Origin: Anaerofustis stercorihominis
GTDB lineage: Bacteria; Bacillota; Clostridia; Eubacteriales; Anaerofustaceae
Length of the DNA: 64,000 bases
Direction of reading: 5' to 3'
Assembly: GCF_024623185.1 (NCBI RefSeq)
Contig: NZ_JANJZK010000001.1
Span: 62,001-126,000 of the forward strand
Shown here: positions 51,838 through 61,062 of the stretch, piece by piece
Layout of the letters: every line of letters begins with the position of its first letter
Position numbering within the stretch: the stretch's first letter is position 1
Notes under the pieces: generated by a model
Databases searched by the model: none
What the model was told of the DNA's origin: nothing
The model's input: only the letters and a program-made list of their open reading frames with translations
Made by a program: the position numbers and the translations under genes

Positions 51838-52479
51838 ATGGATTTTAAAGATTTTAAACTTGACGATACAGGATTACTTCCCGTTATCGTCCAGAATTAT
51901 AAAACGGGAAAAGTATTGATGCTTGGGTATATGAATGAAGAAGCATATAAAAATACCTTGGATACTGGTAAAGTCAACTTTTATTCCAGAAGCAGAAAGA
52001 CACAGTGGTTAAAAGGAGAGACAAGCGGAAACTTTTTAAATGTCGTTAGCATTAAGGCTGACTGTGATAACGATACGTTGCTTATCGGTGCTGATCCTGT
52101 AGGACCTACCTGTCATACCGGCAGTGAAAGCTGTTTTTTTAATAATATAGTAAAACCAGATTTAGATTTAAGTCCCGAAATCTTATTTACTCTTCAGGAT
52201 ACTATAGAAAAAAGAAAAGAAGATATCAAAAAATTAGAAAAAATGCCAACAAAATACGAAGGTTCATATACACAGTATTTACTTATAGAAGGAACCGATA
52301 AGATTTGTAAGAAAATAGGCGAAGAAAGTGCGGAGACTATAATTGCCGCGAAAAACGATGATAAACAAGAAATCATATGTGAAGCGAGTGATTTGATATA
52401 TCACTTATTAGTATTATTAAATGACAGAGGAGTAAAAATAGAGGATATTTTTAATAAACTTAACGATAGACATAAATAA
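51838..52479 (+). CDS. hisIE: Bifunctional phosphoribosyl-AMP cyclohydrolase / phosphoribosyl-ATP pyrophosphatase
   Basis: 213 residues in two domains. HisI (about 1-115): MLGYMNEEAY, SRSRKTQWLKGETSGN, DCDNDTLL and GPTCHTGSESCF with its zinc cysteines. HisE (about 120-213): YTQYLLIEGTDKICKKIGEE and the helical metal-binding ASDLIYHLLVLL. Together they do the second and third steps of histidine synthesis. Last his gene; the citrate synthase gene follows after 34 bases with no terminator seen. Confidence 0.95.
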   Translation: MDFKDFKLDDTGLLPVIVQNYKTGKVLMLGYMNEEAYKNTLDTGKVNFYSRSRKTQWLKGETSGNFLNVVSIKADCDNDTLLIGADPVGPTCHTGSESCFFNNIVKPDLDLSPEILFTLQDTIEKRKEDIKKLEKMPTKYEGSYTQYLLIEGTDKICKKIGEESAETIIAAKNDDKQEIICEASDLIYHLLVLLNDRGVKIEDIFNKLNDRHK

Positions 52480-52513
52480 AATTAAATTTAGAGAATAACA
52501 AAGGAGGGTGTAA

Positions 52514-53893
52514 ATGAAACATAAAGATACAGAAATCAATTTTTCGGATATAACACCTGAAATTAAAGATTTAAGCAAGACATGCTTGGATAATTGTTAT
52601 ATAGAAAAAGATCTATATGCCATTCACAATGTAAACAGAGGGTTAAGAGATGTTAACGGTGTCGGTGTGCTTACGGGGCTTACGGAAATCTCCGATGTTT
52701 GCGGGAGCGAGATCGTAGACGGAAAAAAGGTATCGGTCGAAGGCTATTTAAGGTATAGAGGCATTCCGATAGAGTCATTGGTAGATGGGTTTTTGGAAGA
52801 TAACAGGTTTGGTTTTGAAGAAGTTACATATTTGCTTTTGGCAGGCAAACAGCCGAACAAAAAAGAGCTTGAGGCTTTCAATAATCAGGTAGCAAAATAT
52901 AGATCATTGCCTCCTTCTTTTGTTAGAGATATAATCATGAAGGCTCCGAGTATAGACGTTATGAATACAATGGCAAGAAGTGTTCTTACTTTGTATTCAT
53001 ATGATGAAAATCCTGATGATATATCTATCCCAAATGTCTTAAGACAGTGTATGCATCTTATATCTATATTTCCTATGATTGCGGTTTACGGGTATCAGTC
53101 AAGCATACATTATCATCAAGGAGAAAGTCTATTTATTCATCCGCCTAAGGCAGAGTTATCCACTGCGGAAAATATATTACATATGCTTAGACCGGATTCT
53201 AAATATACTACACTTGAAGCCAGGATTTTAGACCTTGCATTGGTTCTTCATGCAGAACATGGGGGCGGAAACAATTCCTCCTTTACCATGCATGTCGTTT
53301 CATCTTCCGGTACAGATACATATTCTGCGGTAGGAGCCGCTTTAGCATCTCTTAAAGGACCTAAACACGGCGGTGCAAATGTAAAAGTTGTAAATATGTT
53401 TGAAGAAATAAAGGATAATGTTAAAGACTGGGAAGATGACGATGAAGTAAGTGCATATTTAAATAAGATACTGGATAAAAAAGCTTTCGATAAGCAAGGA
53501 CTTATTTACGGCGTCGGTCATGGTATCTATTCAACCTCCGATCCAAGGGCACTAATATTCAAATATTTCGTAGAAAGATTGTCCGAAGAAAAAGGTCTTA
53601 CAGAGGAATTTAAATTGTATGAACGAGTGGAAAGACTTGCTCCTGATTTGATAAAATCCAAATTTAAGACATATAAAGATATTTGTGCCAATATCGACTT
53701 TTACAGCGGATTTGTTTATAAAATGCTTGGTATTCCAAAGGAACTGTTTACACCGCTGTTTGCAATAGCGAGGATTTCCGGATGGTCTGCCCATAGAATT
53801 GAAGAACTCATTAATGCAGGAAAGATCATAAGACCTGCTTATATGAATGTTCAGCCTAAAACAGAGTATATTCCGATTGATGAAAGAAAGTAA
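52514..53893 (+). CDS. Citrate synthase
   Basis: 459 residues, longer than the typical 370-430 because of an N-terminal extension of about 60 residues. Catalytic blocks: GYLRYRGIPIESLV, HAEHGGGNNSSF (substrate His), LKGPKHGGANVK, YGVGHGIYSTSDPRA (second His) and an Asp in NIDFYSGFVY. It condenses oxaloacetate and acetyl-CoA; a 2-methylcitrate role is also possible. AAGGAGG precedes the ATG. Only 34 bases separate it from hisIE and no promoter is seen, so it is likely co-transcribed with the his operon, an uncommon arrangement. Confidence 0.88.
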   Translation: MKHKDTEINFSDITPEIKDLSKTCLDNCYIEKDLYAIHNVNRGLRDVNGVGVLTGLTEISDVCGSEIVDGKKVSVEGYLRYRGIPIESLVDGFLEDNRFGFEEVTYLLLAGKQPNKKELEAFNNQVAKYRSLPPSFVRDIIMKAPSIDVMNTMARSVLTLYSYDENPDDISIPNVLRQCMHLISIFPMIAVYGYQSSIHYHQGESLFIHPPKAELSTAENILHMLRPDSKYTTLEARILDLALVLHAEHGGGNNSSFTMHVVSSSGTDTYSAVGAALASLKGPKHGGANVKVVNMFEEIKDNVKDWEDDDEVSAYLNKILDKKAFDKQGLIYGVGHGIYSTSDPRALIFKYFVERLSEEKGLTEEFKLYERVERLAPDLIKSKFKTYKDICANIDFYSGFVYKMLGIPKELFTPLFAIARISGWSAHRIEELINAGKIIRPAYMNVQPKTEYIPIDERK

Positions 53894-53916
53894 TTTAAAA
53901 CTCAATTAGTGACATA

Positions 53917-53948
53917 AAAAAAGAAAGCATATTTTTGCTTTCTTTTTT
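53917..53948 (+). terminator. Bidirectional terminator after citrate synthase
   Basis: AAAAAGAAAGCA / TGCTTTCTTTTT, shared with the convergent ABC-F gene, whose stop lies at the right edge of the hairpin. Confidence 0.8.
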
Positions 53949-55866
53949 ATTCTTCGTCATTTTCTAATATTTCAGTAATTTCGAGCCATTTTAGTTCTTT
54001 ATCTTCGAGCAGATTTTGAATGTCATTTAGTTTTAAAGATATTTCGCTTACTTTTTCTTCGTTACTAAAGAAATCGGGATTATTCATCTTTTTTGCAATT
54101 TCTTCCTTTTCACTTTCAAGTTTATCCATTAAGAGCTCAATGTCGTTAAGTTCTTTTTCGTATGCTTTTCGTTTATTATTGCTAAGTTTAGAGGTGTTTT
54201 TATTGTTGCTGCGTTCTTCTTTTTTTTCTTCTGCATTTCTTTCTTTGATTTCTGCTTTGATTAAATTTTCTTTATCCATTGCATAATCGTAGTTTCCTTC
54301 ATATATCTTGATGTCTTTTCCTGTCAAATACATTATTCTGTTACAGATTTTGTTTAAATAATATCTATCATGAGATACGCTTATTACTGATCCGTTATAA
54401 TCGAGTAAGGCATCTTCCAATACTTCTTTTGTTTCTATGTCCAAATGATTTGTCGGTTCATCTAATATTAAAACATTTGATTCTTTCATCATGAGTTTTG
54501 CGATTGCCACTCTGCTTTTTTCCCCGCCTGATAATGTAGATATTTTTTTATTTATATCATCTCCGGAGAACATCATACACCCCAAGGTATTTCTTATTTC
54601 TCCGTCATCTGCTCCCGTGGATTTTCTCAGTTCTTTAATTATTGTTAAACTGCTGTCCAAGTCTTTATGTTCCTGTTCGAAATATAGTACTTGGCATTTT
54701 GGATTTTTCTTTATAAGTCCCCTATTTTCTTTAAGAAGTCCAGTTATCAGTTTTAAAAAAGTGGATTTTCCGGTTGCATTTCTGCCGCAAATCCCGAGTC
54801 TGTCTGTGCTGCCTATGGTAATATTAAAATTATTAAATAGCTTCTTATTTTCATTATAAGCAAACTCCAAGCCCTCTACCGTAATAGCTTTTTTACTGAC
54901 CATAGGAGAATATTTAAATCTTATGTGAGAGTTTTTAGAAGTGTAAGGTTTATCGACTCTTTCTATTTTATCCAGCATTTTTTCTCTGCTTCTTGCTCTT
55001 TTTACACTTTTTTCTCTGTTAAATTGTTTTAGGGTCTTTATTACATCTTCTTGTTTTTTTATTTCTGCCTGTTGTTTTTTGTAAGCATGTTCTTCACTGA
55101 TTAGCCTTTGTTTTTTCTTATATATGTAATCTGAATAATTTCCGCTATATATATAACATTCTTTGTTTTCGATTTCTACTATTTTTGTTGTAAATCTATC
55201 TAAGAAATATCTGTCGTGACTAACTGTAATAACAGTAGCTTTTACTGCTGAGAGGAAGTTTTCAAGCCATGTAATACTATTGGTATCAAGATAATTTGTC
55301 GGTTCATCTAATATAAGGACTTCTGGAGAGGACACCAAAAGCTTAGCAAGAGCGACCCTCATCTTCTGCCCGCCAGATAGAGTAGATATTTTTTTATTAA
55401 AGTCATTTTCTTTATATCCAAGTCCTTTAATGATTCCTGTCATTAAACTTTTATATTTGTATCCGTCCATATCTTCAAACTCTGTTATTAGTTCATGATA
55501 TTGTTCGTTTAATTTGTTAAGTTTTTCTTTATCTTTTTCAAAATCTATAAGCATAGAAATATTTTCTATTTCTTCTTCTTTTTTTGTGTATTTCTCAGCT
55601 CCCAGTAATACTTCCGTGTAGATATCATTATCTAAATTTAAGTTTAGATCCTGCCTTAAAAAGCCTATTTTATCTTTATCGATTTTAGATATATGACCGA
55701 TATAGTCGTCATCCAAACCCATTATAATATTAAGTAAGGTGGTCTTGCCGGCTCCGTTACGACCGACAATGCCCACCTTATCTTTATCGTTTATCATAAG
55801 TGAATTAATAGTAAATAAGTGTTCGCTTCCAAAGCTTTTATTTAAACTATTTATATTTATCTGCAT
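53947..55866 (-). CDS. ABC-F-family ATPase
   Basis: 639 residues: two ABC ATPase domains on one chain and no membrane segments. Walker A motifs are GRNGAGKTT and GRNATGKST, signature motifs LSGGQKMRVALAK and LSGGEKSRVAIAK, Walker B motifs LILDEPTNYLD and LILDEPTNHLD. The linker between them is rich in Lys/Arg and the C-terminus forms a coiled coil (from about 550). ABC-F proteins act on the ribosome as translation factors or antibiotic-protection factors; the role here is not decided by sequence. I use ATG 55866 (MQININSLN), since the upstream frame overlaps the LCP gene. Confidence 0.87.
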   Translation of the reverse strand: MQININSLNKSFGSEHLFTINSLMINDKDKVGIVGRNGAGKTTLLNIIMGLDDDYIGHISKIDKDKIGFLRQDLNLNLDNDIYTEVLLGAEKYTKKEEEIENISMLIDFEKDKEKLNKLNEQYHELITEFEDMDGYKYKSLMTGIIKGLGYKENDFNKKISTLSGGQKMRVALAKLLVSSPEVLILDEPTNYLDTNSITWLENFLSAVKATVITVSHDRYFLDRFTTKIVEIENKECYIYSGNYSDYIYKKKQRLISEEHAYKKQQAEIKKQEDVIKTLKQFNREKSVKRARSREKMLDKIERVDKPYTSKNSHIRFKYSPMVSKKAITVEGLEFAYNENKKLFNNFNITIGSTDRLGICGRNATGKSTFLKLITGLLKENRGLIKKNPKCQVLYFEQEHKDLDSSLTIIKELRKSTGADDGEIRNTLGCMMFSGDDINKKISTLSGGEKSRVAIAKLMMKESNVLILDEPTNHLDIETKEVLEDALLDYNGSVISVSHDRYYLNKICNRIMYLTGKDIKIYEGNYDYAMDKENLIKAEIKERNAEEKKEERSNNKNTSKLSNNKRKAYEKELNDIELLMDKLESEKEEIAKKMNNPDFFSNEEKVSEISLKLNDIQNLLEDKELKWLEITEILENDEE

Positions 55867-55870
55867 TTTA

Positions 55871-56983
55871 TTATTTATCACTCCTTGGATCCTGTGATAG
55901 TTGTTCAGCATCTATATTGAATAGATCCTTTATAAATGTTACTCTCTCCGGTTGATTTACTATCCAGTATGATACTCCTCCCAAGTTACCGAAGTTACCC
56001 GGTAAAGTAAAGGTCTGTAAATCGTCTATGTTGAAATCCTTAAATGAGAAGCCAAGAGATGCTATTTGTGCAAATTTTAAATCCGTTTCGACCATGTCCT
56101 GAACTAGATTATAAATTTGAGGGATTTTAGAGAAACTCTTTTGTCTCTTAAACTCATTGAAAATAGCTTTCATTATTTTTTGCTGGATAGCTACTCTTCC
56201 TATATCTCCGTCGGGATATGCACGATATCTGCTGTAGTATAAAAGCTGCTCTCCATTTAATTTTTGTTTTCCTTTTCTTATTTTGATACTTGATGAGTCA
56301 TGTCCGTTTTTTGCATATAAGTTTTGGTGTACATCTATTGTTACACCGCCCATTACATCTGCGATTTTAGGAAGTGCATCCATGTCGATACCAAGGTAGT
56401 AATCTATCTGAACTCCACCAAGAACATCACTGACTGTATTTTCCAAATATGTAACGCCGGTACTAAACATTTTTGTTTGATCCTGTTTTTCTGATTCATT
56501 TAGCCCCAAACTTGCATAGTAAAAACATGAGTTGACTTTGTCTCTTCCGGATGTGTTATAGATATTTACTCTGCTGTCTCTTGGAACGGAAACAAGCTTG
56601 ATTGTTTTTTTATTTGTGTTTATGCTTGCAAGCATTATTGTATCAGGTCTAAATATCGTTTCTTTTTTGCTCCTGCTTTCGTTTTTATCTATACCGAAAA
56701 TAAGGATATTCATGGTATCTGCTAATTTTGCGGAGTTATTTAATTTTGTCTTATCGCTAAATCTCGTATATTTAGCGCTTTGCATAGGATTTTCATTTAA
56801 TATATCATATCCTAAAGTCTTTGCAAATCCGAGTCCGCTGGAAGTTAAGATTATAGCGAGTGCCAAGATTACGACTATTATATTTTTCTTTTTCTGATTG
56901 CTTAGACCTTTAGTTTTTTTCTTAGTTCTTTTTAATGTTTTTTTTGGTTTTATTGCTTTGCTCTGCTTCATTTTATTCTCCAA
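55871..56983 (-). CDS. LytR-CpsA-Psr (LCP) family wall-polymer transferase
   Basis: 370 residues. A basic cytoplasmic N-terminus (1-34), one membrane helix (about 35-53, IIVVILALAIILTSSGLGF), then the extracellular LCP domain: NILIFGIDKNESR, RPDTIMLASIN, VSVPRDSRVNI and RYRAYPDGDIGRVAIQQ, with the Arg and Asp residues that bind the polyprenyl diphosphate. These enzymes attach teichoic acids, capsule or other polymers to peptidoglycan. Its stop lies five bases upstream of the ABC-F start. It is divergent from a sugar transferase gene, which fits a surface-polymer role. Confidence 0.9.
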   Translation of the reverse strand: MENKMKQSKAIKPKKTLKRTKKKTKGLSNQKKKNIIVVILALAIILTSSGLGFAKTLGYDILNENPMQSAKYTRFSDKTKLNNSAKLADTMNILIFGIDKNESRSKKETIFRPDTIMLASINTNKKTIKLVSVPRDSRVNIYNTSGRDKVNSCFYYASLGLNESEKQDQTKMFSTGVTYLENTVSDVLGGVQIDYYLGIDMDALPKIADVMGGVTIDVHQNLYAKNGHDSSSIKIRKGKQKLNGEQLLYYSRYRAYPDGDIGRVAIQQKIMKAIFNEFKRQKSFSKIPQIYNLVQDMVETDLKFAQIASLGFSFKDFNIDDLQTFTLPGNFGNLGGVSYWIVNQPERVTFIKDLFNIDAEQLSQDPRSDK

Positions 56984-57069
56984 AAAAGATTTTATAATTT
57001 ATTATTATAGCATAAAATGCGACGTTATCTATTATTATTTTAACGTTTTTGTAAGCATTTAATAAATAT

Positions 57070-57098
57070 TTGTAAAAAGTATAAGAAAATGATATAAT
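57070..57098 (+). promoter_or_regulatory. Promoter of the sugar transferase to rluD run
   Basis: TTGTAA (57070-57075) and TATAAT (57093-57098), spacer 17. Confidence 0.6.
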
Positions 57099-57137
57099 AA
57101 ATAATCAGCTAATTATTACTTTTGTAAAGGAATAACT

Positions 57138-57761
57138 ATGGAAAAAGTAAGTAAAGAGAAAATTAAAAAATATAATAATTCCATATTTATTAAAAGGCTC
57201 ATAGATATAGTATGTGCTTTACTGCTTAGTGTAGCTTTTATTGTTCCCGGAGTAGTAATTGCTATTATTGTTAAAATTTCCGATGGCGGAAGTATTTTTT
57301 TCGTTCAGGAGAGGGTAGGCAGGAACGGAAGGCGTTTTAATATAATAAAATTCAGGACTATGAGAGAAGGCAGTGAGAAAGAAGAAGCTAAGTTACTTAA
57401 AAAATCCAGGAATGGATTTGTGCAGGTAAAACAGGATCCCAGAGTTACTGAGTTTGGAAGATTTTTAAGAAAGACAAGCTTTGATGAAATTCCTCAGCTT
57501 TTAAATGTTTTAAAGGGTGATATGAGTTTAATAGGTCCAAGACCTTTTATCCCGATTGAAACTGATTTACTTGATGAAAATGAAAAGCAAAGATGTATAG
57601 CATATCCCGGACTTACCGGTCTTGCTCAGTTAAAAGGAAGAAGTAAACTTAATATTCATGATGTTGTAAAATTGGATATTGAATATATTAATAATTACTC
57701 TATATTTTTAGACCTTAAAATTTTCTTTTCTACTATTTTTGTAGTTCTTAAGGGAATATAA
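57138..57761 (+). CDS. Initiating sugar-phosphate transferase (WcaJ/TuaA type)
   Basis: 207 residues, a bacterial sugar transferase. One N-terminal membrane helix (about 18-42), then KFRTMREGSEKEEA, RKTSFDEIPQLLNVLKGDMSLIGPRP (the DE catalytic pair) and PGLTGLAQL. Such enzymes move a sugar phosphate from a UDP-sugar to undecaprenyl phosphate and so start a surface glycan. No other glycan genes follow, so the polymer is unknown; the LCP transferase on the other side could attach it. Confidence 0.9.
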   Translation: MEKVSKEKIKKYNNSIFIKRLIDIVCALLLSVAFIVPGVVIAIIVKISDGGSIFFVQERVGRNGRRFNIIKFRTMREGSEKEEAKLLKKSRNGFVQVKQDPRVTEFGRFLRKTSFDEIPQLLNVLKGDMSLIGPRPFIPIETDLLDENEKQRCIAYPGLTGLAQLKGRSKLNIHDVVKLDIEYINNYSIFLDLKIFFSTIFVVLKGI

Positions 57762-57774
57762 GGAGGTATTTAAA

Positions 57775-59127
57775 GTGCAAAATAATAACATGAACAGAAA
57801 TAGACAACCTCAAAATAATAAACCAATAAAAAAAAGACGAAAAAAAAGTTTTATTAGAAAACGATATAAAGAAATAATAATCATATCAGCTGTTTTAGTC
57901 TTTTTTTTATTTTCCGTTTTTCATACTGAGGATACTGTAATACTTAATTCACAAAAACATATTACCACGGAGACTGCGGAAAGTTACATATTTACAAATT
58001 CTGAATACGTAGATTTAAAGGAGACTACTCCTATAAAATTCACTGTTAAAGAAGGACAAAAAGTCGGCTCAAATACAAAGCTTTCTTCAAGCTATAAAAT
58101 CAAAACCAATAAATATATAAATGATGCGATAAAAGTTATAAATTGGAGATTAAAAAATAAATCATATGAAAGCAGGGAAGTGTTTTTCAGAGATCTTAGT
58201 GAGTTAGAGGAGAAAATAACGAGCACACAGGATAAATACGATAATGCAAAGAGTTCAAATAATACTGCTAATATAAATAAATATGGTGCTGCCTTAACAA
58301 AATTAAAAGATAAGAAAAATATGATGCAGAAATCCATGAAATATATTTTTGCAGATTCTGCCACACTTAAAAAAATAAAGAGTGAACTCAAAAGTAAAAA
58401 ATCATCTAAAAATAAAGCCCTTACTATATCAAATTTAAATTTTTCATTTACCGGAAATATATATTTTTCCAGAACAGGATATGAGGAAGTTCTAAACACA
58501 AATGTAATGGCAGCTTTAAGTAAAGATTATTTTGATTATTTAAAGGGATTTAAACCACCCAGCACAAAAGATGATAAATCTATTATAAAAATAGTAAATA
58601 ATCAATGTGCTTATGTATGTGCAGTCGTTGATAAAGATACATATATTGAAGGTGAAAAAGAAGCAAAAAAATATAATAAATCAGTAAAGAAAAATCATGA
58701 TTTAAAAACCGACGGAGAGTATTATGATTACCTTTTAACAAGAGTTGATATGCTTATCACTTATCCTACGATTAAATTTGAAGACAGCGATGAAGTCTTG
58801 GATGAAGGTTATCTTATCAACTCTATCGATTACGGAGAAGATAAAAAAGTCTTGGTTATATGTCTAAAAGATGCATTTGACCATTTAATAAATGTGGATA
58901 AAACTAAACTTAATATTCATACGAATGAAGTAAATGTGTTTACAATCCCGAAAAGTGCTATAATCGAAGACGGTAATAAGAAATATGTTTATGCTCTTAC
59001 AAGCGGTAATTTTAAAGAACTTGTGGAGGTTAAAGTTTATGAGGAAGGTTTTAAAAATGTACTTTTAAAACCCGGTGATAATCCAAAATTAAGTAACAAT
59101 ATGGAAGTTATAACTAATCCCGATTAG
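57775..59127 (+). CDS. HlyD-like membrane-anchored protein
   Basis: 450 residues. The N-terminus is Asn/Lys-rich, followed by one membrane helix (about 37-52, IIIISAVLVFFLFS), then an extracellular region with a biotinyl-lipoyl-like strand pattern (FTVKEGQKVGSNTKLS), a long helical hairpin (about 130-210) and beta-rich C-terminus ending with NVLLKPGD. This is the layout of HlyD/RND-type adaptor proteins found upstream of yggS-sepF in many clostridia; its partner transporter is not here. GTG start with AGGAGG eight bases upstream. Confidence 0.7.
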   Translation: MQNNNMNRNRQPQNNKPIKKRRKKSFIRKRYKEIIIISAVLVFFLFSVFHTEDTVILNSQKHITTETAESYIFTNSEYVDLKETTPIKFTVKEGQKVGSNTKLSSSYKIKTNKYINDAIKVINWRLKNKSYESREVFFRDLSELEEKITSTQDKYDNAKSSNNTANINKYGAALTKLKDKKNMMQKSMKYIFADSATLKKIKSELKSKKSSKNKALTISNLNFSFTGNIYFSRTGYEEVLNTNVMAALSKDYFDYLKGFKPPSTKDDKSIIKIVNNQCAYVCAVVDKDTYIEGEKEAKKYNKSVKKNHDLKTDGEYYDYLLTRVDMLITYPTIKFEDSDEVLDEGYLINSIDYGEDKKVLVICLKDAFDHLINVDKTKLNIHTNEVNVFTIPKSAIIEDGNKKYVYALTSGNFKELVEVKVYEEGFKNVLLKPGDNPKLSNNMEVITNPD

Positions 59128-59138
59128 GAGGTATGAAA

Positions 59139-59828
59139 ATGAGTATAAAAGATAATTTAGATAAGATATTAAATAATATAAATTTAGCCTGTAATAATAG
59201 TGATTTTGATGAAGATGTAAAGCTTTTGGCTGTAACAAAATTCAGGACTAATGAAGAGATCAAAGAAGTTATTGATTATGGGATAAAAGATCTCGGAGAA
59301 AATAAAGTAAAAGAATTTTTAGGTAAATATGAGTTTTTTAAAGGTCAGGATATAAATTGGCATTTTATAGGTCATTTACAAAGGAATAAAGTAAAAGATA
59401 TTGTCGGTAAAGTTCATCTGATACACTCAGTAGATTCTATTCGGTTAATGGAAGAGATAGATAAGCAAAGTGCGAAAAAAGATATTATTACCAATATATT
59501 GATAGAATTTAATATAGGCAAAGAAGAAAATAAGTATGGATTTGATGAAAATGAAGTCGAAGAAGCCTTTAATAAAGCAATTCAGCTTAAAAATGTAAAT
59601 GTTATGGGGGTTATGTGTATGGCTCCGTTTACAAAAGATAAAGCTGTTTTGGTGAATGTTTTTAGAAAGTTAAGAAAAATTTATGATAATTGTAGAAATA
59701 TGTATAATAAATATGATAATATAAACTTAGCTATAATATCTATGGGAATGTCAAATGATTATCAAGTTGCCATAGATGAAGGAAGTAATATTGTCCGTAT
59801 AGGGACAAGTATATTTGAAGGAGAATAA
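59139..59828 (+). CDS. YggS-family PLP-homeostasis protein
   Basis: 229 residues. VKLLAVTKFRTNEEI contains the PLP-binding Lys, DLGENKVKEF, NWHFIGHLQRNKVKDI and SMGMSNDYQVAIDEGSNIVRIGT are family blocks. It binds pyridoxal phosphate, has no known enzyme activity, and helps keep PLP levels in balance. I use ATG 59139, seven bases after AGGAGG; ATG 59133 is too close to it. It sits in the conserved division-cluster order yggS-sepF-ylmH. Confidence 0.9.
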   Translation: MSIKDNLDKILNNINLACNNSDFDEDVKLLAVTKFRTNEEIKEVIDYGIKDLGENKVKEFLGKYEFFKGQDINWHFIGHLQRNKVKDIVGKVHLIHSVDSIRLMEEIDKQSAKKDIITNILIEFNIGKEENKYGFDENEVEEAFNKAIQLKNVNVMGVMCMAPFTKDKAVLVNVFRKLRKIYDNCRNMYNKYDNINLAIISMGMSNDYQVAIDEGSNIVRIGTSIFEGE

Positions 59829-59829
59829 A

Positions 59830-60306
59830 ATGGGATTTAACGATTTTATAGGTGAATTAGGCGAAAAGATTGTAGGAAAAGATGAATACTACGAAGACGA
59901 ATACTATGAAGAAGATGATTACTATGATGACGAACCTAGAAAAGGCGGATTATTTGGTAAAAAATCTTCAGTAAGAACTGAAAGCGCACCTGTTGCGACA
60001 CATGCTGCTTCAACGGTTATGCTTGTTGAACCGAGAACTTTTAATGACGCACCTTTGGTTTGCGATAAATTAAAAGGCGGGATTACTGTTGTTGTAAATA
60101 TGGATAAAGTAGAAAATGAAGACGCTAAAAAAATATTTGACTTTTTAAGCGGTGCTGTTTATGTACTTGGCGCAAGTATGAAAAGAATTGCTCAAAATGT
60201 GTTTATTTTAGCTCCTTACGGCGTTGAAGTAGAAACACAGGAAAGACCAAACGATTCTTATAATACATCAACACGTTCCAGAGATTTATGGGAGTATGAA
60301 GACTAA
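59830..60306 (+). CDS. sepF: Cell division protein SepF
   Basis: 158 residues. An N-terminal amphipathic helix (FNDFIGELGEKIVGK) for membrane binding, a very acidic Tyr/Asp/Glu stretch (about 14-35), then the SepF core (about 65-150: MLVEPRTFNDAPLVCDKL, VVVNMDKVENEDAKKIFDFLSG). SepF anchors and bundles FtsZ filaments at the septum in Gram-positive bacteria. ATG 59830 follows AAGGAG, one base after the yggS stop; ylmH follows after two bases. Confidence 0.93.
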   Translation: MGFNDFIGELGEKIVGKDEYYEDEYYEEDDYYDDEPRKGGLFGKKSSVRTESAPVATHAASTVMLVEPRTFNDAPLVCDKLKGGITVVVNMDKVENEDAKKIFDFLSGAVYVLGASMKRIAQNVFILAPYGVEVETQERPNDSYNTSTRSRDLWEYED

Positions 60307-60308
60307 AT

Positions 60309-61052
60309 ATGGGCGAATATGAATTTTTCATATCAAGAATAGAAGATATGGCACTTTTATCCGATAAAAAAGGTGGAAGTGTCTTTTCTAGTTTCTTGGA
60401 TCCTTCCGACCAAATGGTTGGCGGAAGAGAAATAGGCAGATATAAGGGAAAAGATTGTTCATTTTTTGGCGGTCACATATATACTGAAAGAAAGATAATG
60501 AGTATATTTAATGAAGGACATGAGCCTGAGGAAAGTGAATATCCGATTAAAATATTAAAATCAAAGGAAGCTCTTGATGTGAGACATCAGGATGTATTGG
60601 GTTCAATACTTTCTTTAAGTGTAGATAGGTCTAAAGTCGGAGATATCAATATACTTGATGATCATATTGAAATTTTTGTTTATGATACGATAAGTGAGTT
60701 CTTGGTTAATGAACTTACTAAAATAGGCGGGAACAATGTAACATTCTATGAATGTGATATAAGTGAAGCCAGTGTGATAGAACCTAAATTCAAAGAGCTT
60801 AATATTATCGTTCCTTCCATGAGGCTTGACGCTGTTATAGGAAATATATTTAAGCTATCCAGAAATGAAGCTAATATGTTTGTAAAAGGCGGTAAAGTCA
60901 AAATAAACCATAATCAGGTTTCCAAACCTGCAATGACTGTAAAGGTAGGAGATATGATATCCGTGAGAACTAAAGGCAGGGCTATTGTGGATAGTCAGGG
61001 CGGTCAGACTAAAAAAGGCAATACCAAATTACTCGTTAAAAAATTTGTATAA
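60309..61052 (+). CDS. ylmH: YlmH-family S4-domain RNA-binding protein
   Basis: 247 residues. The N-terminal part (SRIEDMALLSDKKGGSVFSSF, FLDPSDQ) and the C-terminal S4 domain (LDAVIGNIFKLSRNEANMF, near 175-235) match YlmH, which binds ribosomal RNA and helps rescue stalled 50S subunits. Standard place behind sepF. No unusual feature seen. Confidence 0.9.
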   Translation: MGEYEFFISRIEDMALLSDKKGGSVFSSFLDPSDQMVGGREIGRYKGKDCSFFGGHIYTERKIMSIFNEGHEPEESEYPIKILKSKEALDVRHQDVLGSILSLSVDRSKVGDINILDDHIEIFVYDTISEFLVNELTKIGGNNVTFYECDISEASVIEPKFKELNIIVPSMRLDAVIGNIFKLSRNEANMFVKGGKVKINHNQVSKPAMTVKVGDMISVRTKGRAIVDSQGGQTKKGNTKLLVKKFV

Positions 61053-61062
61053 GTAGGATTTA

